A program made the position numbers and the translations under genes. From positions 1 through 12,577 of the forward strand of contig CALBKP010000060.1 in the NCBI GenBank assembly GCA_937895825.1: a stretch of DNA of 12,577 nucleotides. The letters are read 5' to 3'. Under the pieces are notes generated by a model, which searched no databases, was not told the origin of the DNA, and saw nothing but the letters and a program-made list of their open reading frames with translations. Below, in pieces: positions 6,462 through 12,547 of this stretch; the stretch's first letter is position 1, and each line of letters begins with the position of its first letter. This DNA comes from an uncultured Alistipes sp. (GTDB lineage: Bacteria > Bacteroidota > Bacteroidia > Bacteroidales > Rikenellaceae).

Positions 6462-6980
6462 TTATCGGCTAATCCACTCATCCCTTGAAATCGCAAATAC
6501 CTTTGTTATTTCATTTATATCGTCAGCGAACTCATCCACTTGTTTGCAACCATATGACATAGCGGTTTTGGCTGACGCCTCATTGGTATATTTCATAAAA
6601 GAGTAGACGATATTAAAGGGAGTGTTGTTAAAGGTCCAATCTCTGACAGCAATGGCCGCCTCTTTTGCATATCCTTGTCGTTGTTTGTCAGCTCTGATAT
6701 GATATCCGATTTCGGGTTTTATCTCTCCGTTGATAAGTTGCATTGTTAAGCCACAATCTCCTATCACCTCGCCTGTCTGTTTCAAGCACACCGCCCAGAG
6801 TCCAAAACCGAGTACCCTATATCTTTGGATGTTACGCTCTATCCACCCCTTCACCCTATCTTCATCAAATAGATAGGGATAATGCTGCATTGTACCCGAA
6901 TTTGATAGCACCTTGTAAAGTGCGTGAAAATCATCATCGGTCATCTCTCGCAACAGTAAACGCTTTGTTTCAATAACCAT
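6462..6980 (-). CDS. GNAT family N-acetyltransferase (RimJ/RimL type)
   Basis: This 172-residue protein opens with IETKRLLLREMTDDDF, the usual start of the Acetyltransf_3 (RimJ/RimL-like) branch, followed by WAVCLKQTGEVIGDCGL (beta strands 2-3). The acetyl-CoA-binding segment EIGYHIRADKQRQGYAKEA (about 90-108) carries the R-x-G-Y-A pyrophosphate loop. C-terminal NEASAKTAMSYGCKQV is also typical. It would transfer acetyl from acetyl-CoA to an amine, perhaps a protein N-terminus or small molecule; the acceptor cannot be told. The gene is AT-richer than the flanking core genes and sits with a toxin-antitoxin pair between two direct repeats, suggesting acquisition. Start ATG 6978-6980; a TAACTTTG box lies 35 bp upstream. 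Length fits the family. Confidence 0.87.
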   Translation of the reverse strand: MVIETKRLLLREMTDDDFHALYKVLSNSGTMQHYPYLFDEDRVKGWIERNIQRYRVLGFGLWAVCLKQTGEVIGDCGLTMQLINGEIKPEIGYHIRADKQRQGYAKEAAIAVRDWTFNNTPFNIVYSFMKYTNEASAKTAMSYGCKQVDEFADDINEITKVFAISRDEWISR

Positions 6981-7014
6981 TATTTTAGCCTCTTAAAATT
7001 CCGATTTATCGATG

Positions 7015-7022
7015 CAAAGTTA
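7015..7022 (-). promoter_or_regulatory. -7 box of the acetyltransferase gene
   Basis: TAACTTTG on the minus strand fits TAnnTTTG and lies about 35 bp before the ATG. The -33 element would fall inside the terminator at 7040-7069 and no well-spaced TTG is seen. Confidence 0.5.
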
Positions 7023-7039
7023 AGAAAAATATTAACGAA

Positions 7040-7069
7040 AAAGGAGCAAAGTTTTCACTTCGCTCCTTT
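7040..7069 (-). terminator. Terminator after the HigA gene
   Basis: AAAGGAGC (7040-7047) pairs with GCTCCTTT (7062-7069), extended by AAG/CTT with one mismatch. On the minus strand the stem is followed by TTTTCG. It lies 21 bp after the antitoxin stop and separates it from the acetyltransferase gene. Confidence 0.7.
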
Positions 7070-7089
7070 ATCAAAACAAAAAATGTTGA

Positions 7090-7401
7090 TTATAACATCG
7101 CTGAAACCCTACGGATTTCCGACAGTCGGGCCATCAAACGACTATCCTTGCGTGCAGCTTGCATATTGTATCTGGTTTGCATATTGGTAAGCATTTCAGC
7201 CTCAATGCCTAATGCAGCCTCAAAACAGAGAGCAAGAGCCTCCGTAACAGGACGTTTTCCATTCAGTATCTCATTCAACATAGAGTATGACACCCCCATC
7301 TGCTGTGACAGCACCTTCTGCGATATGCCTCTATATTCAATCTCCTCTTTTATTACCTCTCCTGGGTGTGTTGGAGTGTATGGATAACCTAAATTTCCCA
7401 T
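7090..7401 (-). CDS. higA: HigA family antitoxin (XRE-type HTH)
   Basis: This 103-residue protein has the HigA/VapI signature YTPTHPGEVIKEEIEYRGISQKVLSQQMGVS, continuing into SMLNEILNGKRPVTEALALCFEAALG, a five-helix XRE-type DNA-binding domain at about residues 8-70. In this family the antitoxin neutralises the HigB mRNA interferase and, alone or in complex, represses its own operon. It follows the toxin gene by 8 bp, the toxin-first order typical of higBA. The ATG at 7399-7401 is the natural start. A hairpin terminator follows. The gene is AT-rich relative to the neighbouring core genes and lies in the direct-repeat-bounded islet. Family call strong; activity is not shown by sequence alone. 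Confidence 0.92.
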   Translation of the reverse strand: MGNLGYPYTPTHPGEVIKEEIEYRGISQKVLSQQMGVSYSMLNEILNGKRPVTEALALCFEAALGIEAEMLTNMQTRYNMQAARKDSRLMARLSEIRRVSAML

Positions 7402-7409
7402 AGCTTATC

Positions 7410-7730
7410 TTATTTGTAGTGGTTTGACAATTCAATAATGTTGCAAATAGTTAACAATGCTTTACCATCTTCTTCGTGTGAAACAATAAATTCAATTCTG
7501 TATTTATCATTAACTCGAATTGAAGATATGCCCTCCTTATCGCCAGATAATACTTCGTATTCCAATGAATTCAAGTGATACAATGCCTCGATGCACGATG
7601 CGTCATTCAAGGTATCAATTCTTCGTTTGTATCGCTTCACTATATCAGGCTGATAGCGATGTTTCTTATCGCTACATTTGCCATTATAGTATAATTCAGA
7701 CAAATACGCTTTGTCAAATTTTACAATCAT
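7410..7730 (-). CDS. higB: HigB-type (RelE/ParE superfamily) toxin
   Basis: A 106-residue protein from ATG 7728-7730; an in-frame GTG two codons upstream would add two residues. The RelE/ParE-like fold is suggested by KRYKRRIDTLNDASCIEALYHLNSLEYEVLSGDKEGISSIRVNDKYRIEFIV, where a basic helix is followed by the L-x-G-x-R-x-x-R-I-x-x-R/x pattern of strands carrying catalytic-face basic residues (SSIRVNDKYRIEF). The C-terminus (LTICNIIELSNHYK) matches the HigB 'I-E-x-x-x-H-Y' ending. In known systems HigB cleaves ribosome-bound mRNA. It precedes the antitoxin gene by 8 bp and a TATCTTTG box lies just upstream. The pairing with HigA makes the call firm. Confidence 0.88.
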   Translation of the reverse strand: MIVKFDKAYLSELYYNGKCSDKKHRYQPDIVKRYKRRIDTLNDASCIEALYHLNSLEYEVLSGDKEGISSIRVNDKYRIEFIVSHEEDGKALLTICNIIELSNHYK

Positions 7731-7750
7731 TATCACCTATATTTGTGTTG

Positions 7751-7758
7751 CAAAGATA
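7751..7758 (-). promoter_or_regulatory. -7 box of the higBA operon
   Basis: TATCTTTG on the minus strand fits TAnnTTTG and lies 20 bp before the HigB start codon. The inverted repeat TTCACT-AAAAA-AGTGAA lies a further 20 bp upstream (about 7777-7793) and could be an operator or a weak terminator for the remnant gene. Confidence 0.5.
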
Positions 7759-7776
7759 ATGCTATTTTTTCAAAAG

Positions 7777-7793
7777 TTCACTAAAAAAGTGAA
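7777..7793. repeat. Inverted repeat upstream of higBA
   Basis: TTCACT and AGTGAA arms around an A-rich loop, between the remnant stop at 7795 and the higBA -7 box. Either an operator for HigA or a weak terminator of the upstream remnant. Confidence 0.4.
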
Positions 7794-7794
7794 T

Positions 7795-7905
7795 TTATTT
7801 TTTGAGAAATTCTGCTTTTTCAGGATAAAAATCTTTTAGCCACTCGATGAACTCTACAATCTTCAAGTAATCCTCAACAAAAGTTCGATAGTCTGGCACG
7901 ATGTG
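7795..7905 (-). pseudogene. C-terminal remnant of an unrecognised gene
   Basis: The minus strand encodes a plausible C-terminal piece, HIVPDYRTFVEDYLKIVE followed by FIEWLKDFYPEKAEFLKK, ending in TAA at 7795-7797. Its helical, charged pattern is protein-like, but upstream the frame runs into the 122-bp repeat, where the reading (up to an ATG near 8022) is clearly antisense repeat sequence. I infer a gene truncated when repeat copy B arrived or by a deletion. The family is not recognised. It could instead be a very short intact ORF initiating within the repeat. Confidence 0.35.
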
Positions 7906-8027
7906 GCACAGAAAAAGAGCAGTTCGCAAGACTGCTCTTTTTTTGTGCGGATACTCCGCAACTATATTTACAATCCCTCCAAACCTCCCTTTGAGAAGGG
8001 AGGCTTGTGGCAAGTGTTCCACTTGCT
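7906..8027 (+). repeat. 122-bp direct repeat, copy B
   Basis: Second copy of 6301-6422 in the same orientation, one mismatch. Here no tRNA precedes it; the repeat starts abruptly at GCACAG after the gene remnant. The terminator-like palindrome is intact, so it could stop plus-strand transcripts. Confidence 0.92.
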
Positions 8028-8091
8028 CACCTCAGGTGAACACATATAAAATACCCTCGCGCTGGTGGTGAAGGGTTGCGAGAGCAGTAAA
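8028..8091. other. Short palindromes next to repeat copy B
   Basis: TCACCT-C-AGGTGA lies at the repeat B edge (about 8026-8038), and CTCGC (8055-8059) can pair with GCGAG downstream. No coding sequence is seen. It resembles an intergenic repetitive cluster. Confidence 0.35.
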
Positions 8092-8137
8092 AAGGGTAGT
8101 TAAAGGGAGATTTAAACACTACCCTCAAACTACCCTT
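8092..8137 (-). terminator. Terminator of the ROK kinase gene
   Basis: On the minus strand AAGGGTAGTT (8137-8128) pairs with AACTACCCTT (8101-8092) and is followed by TTT. It lies 27 bp after the kinase stop. The loop is long (26 nt), so efficiency is uncertain. Confidence 0.5.
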
Positions 8138-8162
8138 AAGCTACCTTTAAGTTCTCCTTCAA
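8118..8162. repeat. Degenerate 11-bp tandem repeats after the ROK gene
   Basis: ACTACCCTCAA, ACTACCCTTAA, GCTACCTTTAA and GTTCTCCTTCAA follow head to tail, ending at the stop codon of the kinase gene. The first two units differ at one base; later units diverge. Confidence 0.6.
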
Positions 8163-8163
8163 G

Positions 8164-9195
8164 TTAGTAGTTCTCGATGACTGCCTCGAGGTGTTGCTTC
8201 CAGATAAGGGCTGCGCCGCCGAGGATGGCTACGTTCTTATCCTGGATGCCGCTCATAAGGAGCTTAACCTTGCCCTTGAAAACAGAGAGTTGGTTCTCCT
8301 CCATATATTTGTGTGTCGGGCGCATGATGTAGTCACCGGCATTTGCCAAGCCGCCGAAGAGGATGATGGCCTCGGGTGATGTAGTGGCCGTAAGGTCGGC
8401 GAGAGCCAAACCGAGAACCTTACCTGTGCGCTCGAAGGCCTCCAAGGCGATGGGGTCATTCTTGGCAGCGGCATCTGAGAGCATCTTAGCCTCGAACTTG
8501 TCATAAGGAACTGTGCGGAGCTCGCTGTCGCATGTCATCGTAGCCATAAGCTCGAAGGCGGTACGCTTGATACCGGTAGCCGACACATAAGCCTCGAGGC
8601 AACCCTTACGACCGCAACCGCACTGGCGGCCTGTCTCGCGTGAGTCAACGGCGATATGACCATACTCGCCAGCGAAGCCATCGTGGCCATAGACCATCTC
8701 ACCATTACATACGATGCCAGAGCCGAGGCCTGTGCCGAGGGTAATCATTGCGAAGTCCTTCATACCACGGGCGTTACCGAAGACCATCTCGCCGATAGCT
8801 GCGGCGTTTGCGTCATTGGTAATCATAATCTTTGTGCCTGCACCAAAGTGTTTGCTGAGGTCCTCGACAAAGTTAAAGATACGGATAGAGTTGGGGCGTG
8901 GATCGGCAGGATCCTCGAACTTCCACAAGTTAGCGGGAGTCTCGATGCGGCCAGTGTGGATGTTAGCGTTAGGAGCACCAATACCCACGCCGATAAGCTC
9001 GCACTCGGGCTGTGTGGCGATAAGCTCCTTCATAGCTGCAGCCAGCGTGTCGATATATGGTTTATAGTCGTCGAAATACTTAAACTTGTCGGTCGAGATC
9101 TTGCTCTCGGCAACAACATTACCATCCTCGTCAACAAGACCAAATGCCGTATTAGTACCGCCAATGTCGATACCCATTGCAAGTTTTTTCATCAT
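8164..9195 (-). CDS. ROK family sugar kinase (glucokinase-like)
   Basis: This 343-residue protein has the N-terminal phosphate motif GIDIGGTNTAFG (8-19), the catalytic aspartate in TNDANAAAIGE (D128), ATP-site LGTGLGSG (153-160), EYGHI (177-181) and the ROK zinc motif CGCGRKGCLE (C192, C194, C199, with H180). ROK kinases phosphorylate glucose or amino sugars in the cytoplasm; lack of an N-terminal helix-turn-helix indicates an enzyme rather than a NagC/Mlc-type repressor. Glucokinase is the likely annotation but N-acetylmannosamine or other hexose specificity is not excluded. Start: two consecutive ATGs at 9190-9195; either may serve. It is monocistronic, with a consensus promoter upstream and a hairpin downstream, and is divergent from the isoprenoid operon. 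Confidence 0.92.
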   Translation of the reverse strand: MMKKLAMGIDIGGTNTAFGLVDEDGNVVAESKISTDKFKYFDDYKPYIDTLAAAMKELIATQPECELIGVGIGAPNANIHTGRIETPANLWKFEDPADPRPNSIRIFNFVEDLSKHFGAGTKIMITNDANAAAIGEMVFGNARGMKDFAMITLGTGLGSGIVCNGEMVYGHDGFAGEYGHIAVDSRETGRQCGCGRKGCLEAYVSATGIKRTAFELMATMTCDSELRTVPYDKFEAKMLSDAAAKNDPIALEAFERTGKVLGLALADLTATTSPEAIILFGGLANAGDYIMRPTHKYMEENQLSVFKGKVKLLMSGIQDKNVAILGGAALIWKQHLEAVIENY

Positions 9196-9238
9196 AGCAG
9201 TTTCAGTTTAAAAAGTGTGTTCTTAAAAAATAATTGGT

Positions 9239-9270
9239 CAAAGTTACCAAAATTATTTTAAACTATGCAA
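9239..9270 (-). promoter_or_regulatory. Promoter of the ROK kinase gene
   Basis: On the minus strand TTG (9268-9270) and TAACTTTG (9239-9246) are separated by 21 bp, matching the Bacteroidota consensus, with a leader of about 40 bases to the start codon. Confidence 0.7.
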
Positions 9271-9279
9271 AAAAATTAC

Positions 9280-9287
9280 TATTTTTG
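9280..9287 (+). promoter_or_regulatory. -7 box for the isoprenoid synthase operon
   Basis: TATTTTTG fits TAnnTTTG on the plus strand. No TTG is visible at the expected -33 distance, and the region overlaps the divergent kinase promoter. The predicted start is about 95 bp before the synthase ATG. Confidence 0.5.
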
Positions 9288-9296
9288 AGCCATATT

Positions 9297-9368
9297 ATGC
9301 GATCTACTCGCGGGAGCACGGTGCGTGATGTGCGTCGCGCGCGCGTGGCTGCGGGCTTAGAATATTAG
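9297..9368 (+). CDS. Possible 23-residue leader ORF
   Basis: ATG at 9297 opens a 23-codon, arginine-rich frame (MRSTRGSTVRDVRRARVAAG then LEY) closed by TAG at 9366-9368, 22 bp before the polyprenyl synthase start. It lies in a GC-rich block between AT-rich flanks, and its ATG is close to the predicted transcription start. It may be a leader peptide or chance. Also in the block is a 12-base alternating CG run at about 9336-9347. Confidence 0.2.
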   Translation: MRSTRGSTVRDVRRARVAAGLEY

Positions 9369-9390
9369 AATAAGTAAATTAGGAACGAAT

Positions 9391-10365
9391 ATGATACATA
9401 CAAACGATCAAGTCCTCGAACTATTCGAGGCTGCTCTGAATCAGATGCAGACCCCCGAGGAGCCAGAGTTGCTTTACGCACCGATAATCTACTCCATGTC
9501 GGGTGGCGGCAAGCGTCTGCGCCCCGTGTTGCTGCTTATCACCACTGAGGCCTTCGGTGGTAATATTGAGGAGGCTATGCCTGCGGCAATGGCTGTGGAG
9601 GTGTTCCACAACTTCACGCTCCTGCACGACGACATCATGGATAATGCGGCTGTGCGTCGTGGCAAACCCTCGGTATTTGCCAAGTGGGGCGGCAATGTCG
9701 CGCTGCTCTCGGGCGATGCTATGCTTATCACGGCATACAAACACCTTGCCCAGATTGAGTCGGAGCGTCTGCCACGCGTCATGCAGCTCTTCAACGACAT
9801 GGCGTTGGAGGTGTGTGAGGGACAGCAGTACGACATGGACTTCGAGACCAAGGATAAGGTCTCGGTGATAGACTATATCCAGATGATAGAGCGCAAGACC
9901 TCGGCACTGCTCTCTGGCTCGGCAACGATTGGCGCAACGCTTGCAGGTGCTTCGGACGAGGATATCAAGAAGATTTACCGCTTTGCTACGGAGCTCGGCC
10001 TTGCGTTCCAGCTTCAGGACGATATGCTCGACAGTTATGGCGACGAGGCACTTGGTAAGAAGATCGGTGGCGATATCCTTGAGGGTAAGCAGACTTACCT
10101 TATGGTGCAGGCCATGAGCCGCGCCACGGACGAGGAGCGCGAGGTGTTGCGTACCACGCACCTGCGCAAGGATTTGAGCGACGTGGAGAAGATTGCCACG
10201 GTGAAGGCTCTCTATGACAAGCTCGATGTTAAGCGTGCCACCGAGCAGCAGATAGACATACGCTTTGAGCGTGCCTTGGCGGTGTTGGATAGCCTCTCGA
10301 TAGATGCTAATAGGGTAGTGCGCCTTGCGGAGTTTGCACGAAATCTGATGGGTAGAAAAAAGTAG
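9391..10365 (+). CDS. Polyprenyl diphosphate synthase
   Basis: A 324-residue trans-prenyltransferase that condenses isopentenyl diphosphate onto an allylic diphosphate. Visible motifs are GGGKRLRP (38-45, IPP binding), the first aspartate-rich motif DDIMD (80-84) in HNFTLLHDDIMDNAAVRRGKPSV, GDAML (109-113), KT near 169-170, and the second motif FQLQDDMLD (207-214). The first motif lacks the two-residue insertion of bacterial farnesyl synthases and has Phe75 at the fifth position before it, a feature that in the family favours shorter chains; a C20 (geranylgeranyl) or similar product is inferred, not shown. It is cytoplasmic and all-helical. The U32 gene follows 5 bp after its stop, so the two are one operon. 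Start ATG 9391 follows an A-rich leader. Confidence 0.93.
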   Translation: MIHTNDQVLELFEAALNQMQTPEEPELLYAPIIYSMSGGGKRLRPVLLLITTEAFGGNIEEAMPAAMAVEVFHNFTLLHDDIMDNAAVRRGKPSVFAKWGGNVALLSGDAMLITAYKHLAQIESERLPRVMQLFNDMALEVCEGQQYDMDFETKDKVSVIDYIQMIERKTSALLSGSATIGATLAGASDEDIKKIYRFATELGLAFQLQDDMLDSYGDEALGKKIGGDILEGKQTYLMVQAMSRATDEEREVLRTTHLRKDLSDVEKIATVKALYDKLDVKRATEQQIDIRFERALAVLDSLSIDANRVVRLAEFARNLMGRKK

Positions 10366-10370
10366 GAGAG

Positions 10371-11621
10371 ATGATTAAACGTCAGGATATAGAGATTATG
10401 GCCCCTGTGGGGTCGTACGAGGCACTCAACGCTGCCATTGCGGCGGGTGCCGATGCCATATATTTCGGCGTGGGAGTGTTGAATATGCGAGCCCGTTCGA
10501 GTGTCAATTTTACGCTCGACGACTTGGCCGAGATTGTGCGTACGGCCCACGAGGCTGATGTGAGAACCTATCTGACGGTCAATACTATCCTCTACGATAA
10601 TGAGATGGAGGATATGCGTGCTATCGTAGACCGTGCCGCCGTCGAGGGGGTTGATGCCATAATTGCAGCCGACGTGGCCACGATAATGTATGCCCGCGAA
10701 AAGGGGGTTGAGGTACATATCTCTACACAATGTAACATATCGAATATCTCGGCTGTCGAGTTCTATGCACAGTGGGCCGATGTCGTGGTGCTGGCCCGTG
10801 AGTTGAGTCTGGAGCAGGTGGCCTACATCTCGCAACAAATCGACGAGCGCGACGTACGAGGCCCAAAGGGCGAGAGAGTCCGTATCGAGATTTTTTCGCA
10901 CGGAGCGTTGTGTATGTCAATCTCTGGGAAATGCTATTTGAGCGAACACGAGGAGCATTGCTCTGCCAACAGAGGTGCTTGTCGCCAAATCTGCCGTCGC
11001 AAATATCTTATTACCGATATGCAGACAGGGCGCGAGTTGGCTGTCGATGGCCGCTATGTCCTCTCGCCGAAGGATTTGTGTACGGTTGATTTCTTGGATA
11101 AGTTTATAGGTGCGGGTGTCAGGGTTTTGAAAATCGAGGGCCGTGCACGTGGTGCAGAGTATGTGAAACGAGTTGTCGAGTGCTATGATGCGGCTCTTCG
11201 CGCTATCGAGAGTGGCGAATATACTCCCGAATATGCCTCATCGCTCAAGGAGCGTTTGGCTACAGTATTCAATCGTGGTTTCTGGGAGGGTTACTATGCG
11301 GGCCGCGATATTGCCGAGCATAGCAACCATTATGGCTCGTCGGCTACCCGTCGCAAGGTGTATATAGGCAAGGTGACCAACTTCTTCAAGAAAATATCGG
11401 TTGCCGAGGTGTTGGTTGAGGCTGCACCGTTGTGTGAGGGCGATGAGTTGCTGTGGATGGGAGAGACGACGGGTGTCGTGGAGATGAAGGCCGAAGGTAT
11501 AGTCTTCGAGGAGCAGGTCGTTAAGGAGGTTAAGCAGGGTAATTACTGCTCAATCAAGATGCCTCAGCCGTTGCGTCGTGGCGATAAACTCTACAAGATG
11601 GTGCCCGCTGATGAGTGCTAA
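10371..11621 (+). CDS. U32 family protein, TrhP-like (tRNA U34 hydroxylation)
   Basis: This 416-residue protein begins with EIMAPVGSYEALNAAIAAGADAIYFGVG, the TIM-barrel start of U32 proteins, followed by YLTVNTILYDNEMED and VHISTQCNISN. The family signature EIFSHGALCMSISGKCYLS (173-191) is present, with C181, C188, C204 and C208 as the likely iron-sulfur ligands (GACRQICRRKY). Although named peptidases, U32 members such as E. coli TrhP and RlhA hydroxylate RNA bases using prephenate; this protein's length is nearest TrhP (YegQ), which makes 5-hydroxyuridine at tRNA position 34. That assignment is by resemblance. The ATG lies 5 bp after the polyprenyl synthase stop with GAGAG just before it. 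No obvious functional link joins the two genes. Confidence 0.87.
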   Translation: MIKRQDIEIMAPVGSYEALNAAIAAGADAIYFGVGVLNMRARSSVNFTLDDLAEIVRTAHEADVRTYLTVNTILYDNEMEDMRAIVDRAAVEGVDAIIAADVATIMYAREKGVEVHISTQCNISNISAVEFYAQWADVVVLARELSLEQVAYISQQIDERDVRGPKGERVRIEIFSHGALCMSISGKCYLSEHEEHCSANRGACRQICRRKYLITDMQTGRELAVDGRYVLSPKDLCTVDFLDKFIGAGVRVLKIEGRARGAEYVKRVVECYDAALRAIESGEYTPEYASSLKERLATVFNRGFWEGYYAGRDIAEHSNHYGSSATRRKVYIGKVTNFFKKISVAEVLVEAAPLCEGDELLWMGETTGVVEMKAEGIVFEEQVVKEVKQGNYCSIKMPQPLRRGDKLYKMVPADEC

Positions 11622-11655
11622 TGGCGGTAGAGAAACAAAGTTTGTTAATATTGTA

Positions 11656-11750
11656 TGTCATTGCGAGGAGGACTTTAGTCCGACGTGGCAATCTCCTGCG
11701 TTAAGGTGTGTAGGCGATTACCATAGTCGCTACGCTCCTTCGTAATGATA
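11656..11750. repeat. Dispersed palindromic repeat (TCATTGCGAGGAG type)
   Basis: TCATTGCGAGGAG (11658-11670) and CTCCTTCGTAATGA (11736-11749) form an imperfect inverted pair about 95 bp across, with an inner palindrome GGACTTTAGTCC (11669-11680). Sequences of this TCATTGCGAGGAGCG...GTGGCAATC type occur in intergenic regions of many unrelated bacteria. No ORF is seen. Confidence 0.7.
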
Positions 11751-11773
11751 AATACTAAAAAATAGGAAAGAAA

Positions 11774-11809
11774 AAAGGCTGTCCGACCAAAGAGGTTGCG
11801 ACAGCCTTT
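11774..11809. terminator. Bidirectional terminator between U32 and apt genes
   Basis: AAAGGCTGTC (11774-11783) pairs with GACAGCCTTT (11800-11809). On the minus strand it runs into TTTTTTC after apt; on the plus strand GTTTT follows. It is placed between convergent genes. Confidence 0.85.
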
Positions 11810-11833
11810 GTTTTATGGTTTGTGAGATTCGTA

Positions 11834-12409
11834 TTACAAACCCTGCAAGTGTACAATTGACTTTACCGGGGCAATCTTCTCCAGTAGCGACGCGCCCTTC
11901 AGGTCGTCTAACTCAACGAGGAATACAAATTCGTCAATCACAACCTCGCGCTCAACGCCATCCTTCATCACCTTGTTGCTTAAAATCGATTTTGCAATGC
12001 CTTCGGCAGTACCTCCTGTGGCCAATACGTCGTCAATTATTGTGAGGTGGATTTTGCCATCCTCACCCACTCGGCTTGCAGCAATATCGCTCAGACGATA
12101 GTAGAGATGGTCGGCTCCATACTCCTTCATAACCTCCACGTCACACAAATCTCCCTCGTTGTAGGGTAGTTTGCCGCTTTTGCGGATGGGGATAATATTC
12201 TCCACCTCGTTTTTGCTTATCATCAGCGGTGCGGTAAATAAAAAACCTCTGGCTTCGGGGGCTATGACGTTTGGTGCGGTGACGCGATTACCTATCTCGC
12301 TCATTAACTCTGCAAATACTTTCTTGTCTTGCAGCAAAGGGATGATATCGACGAAAATAATTCCCTTTTTAGGGAAGTCATTGTAGAACTTTAGGGCCTC
12401 TTTTATCAT
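11834..12409 (-). CDS. apt: Adenine phosphoribosyltransferase
   Basis: From ATG 12407-12409 the product is 191 residues and starts MIKEALKFYNDFPKKGIIFVDI, the usual Apt N-terminus (phosphoribosyltransferases read '...DFPKPGI.F.DI.P'). An in-frame extension to 12454 overlaps the promoter and is rejected. Motifs are APEARGFLFTAPL (50-62), the purine-loop IPIRKSGKLPY (73-83) and the PRPP-binding loop IIDDVLATGGTAEG (124-137). It converts adenine and PRPP to AMP in purine salvage, in the cytoplasm, as a dimer in known members. A ~15-residue stretch after the PRPP loop (NKVMKDGVEREVVIDEF) makes it slightly longer than the ~180-residue norm. It is a single gene, with a promoter box upstream and a strong terminator downstream. 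Confidence 0.94.
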   Translation of the reverse strand: MIKEALKFYNDFPKKGIIFVDIIPLLQDKKVFAELMSEIGNRVTAPNVIAPEARGFLFTAPLMISKNEVENIIPIRKSGKLPYNEGDLCDVEVMKEYGADHLYYRLSDIAASRVGEDGKIHLTIIDDVLATGGTAEGIAKSILSNKVMKDGVEREVVIDEFVFLVELDDLKGASLLEKIAPVKSIVHLQGL

Positions 12410-12451
12410 AGTATTTAATTTGTAGATTGATAAACTTTTTTGCTTGTAGTA

Positions 12452-12459
12452 CAAAGATA
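12452..12459 (-). promoter_or_regulatory. -7 box of apt
   Basis: TATCTTTG on the minus strand fits TAnnTTTG, 43 bp upstream of the chosen ATG. The -33 position holds TTC rather than TTG. The box sits inside the in-frame upstream extension, which supports the shorter start. Confidence 0.55.
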
Positions 12460-12523
12460 CGATTTTTTTTACCTCGAAAGAGTTATTTTATCATAATTAT
12501 GATATAATTTTTGTTTTTTTTTC

Positions 12524-12531
12524 TATCTTTG
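12524..12531 (+). promoter_or_regulatory. -7 box for the gene at the window end
   Basis: TATCTTTG after a long T run fits TAnnTTTG on the plus strand. No TTG is found at the -33 spacing. Two ATGs follow at 12548 and 12559. Confidence 0.45.
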
Positions 12532-12547
12532 CATCAATTGGAAAATA

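Noticed and set aside
6265..6606. 113-residue plus-strand frame starting in the tRNA
   Set aside because: It begins inside tRNA-Leu, crosses the terminator and repeat and is antisense to the acetyltransferase.
7906..8022. N-terminal part of the 75-residue minus-strand frame (MEHLPQASLLKGRFGG)
   Set aside because: It is the antisense of the 122-bp repeat and its hairpins; the same peptide would arise at copy A, so it is not evidence for a gene.
8656..9261. 201-residue plus-strand frame opposite the ROK kinase
   Set aside because: Antisense of a gene with all ROK motifs; it runs through the kinase promoter.
9421..10161. 246-residue minus-strand frame opposite the polyprenyl synthase
   Set aside because: Composition is a shadow of the real gene, whose motifs are complete on the plus strand.
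10212..10901. 229-residue minus-strand frame across two plus-strand genes
   Set aside because: It spans the boundary of two well-supported genes and shows no family motif.
12410..12454. Fifteen-residue N-terminal extension of Apt (MYYKQKSLSIYKLNT)
   Set aside because: It overlaps the TATCTTTG box, and the family N-terminus fits the internal ATG.
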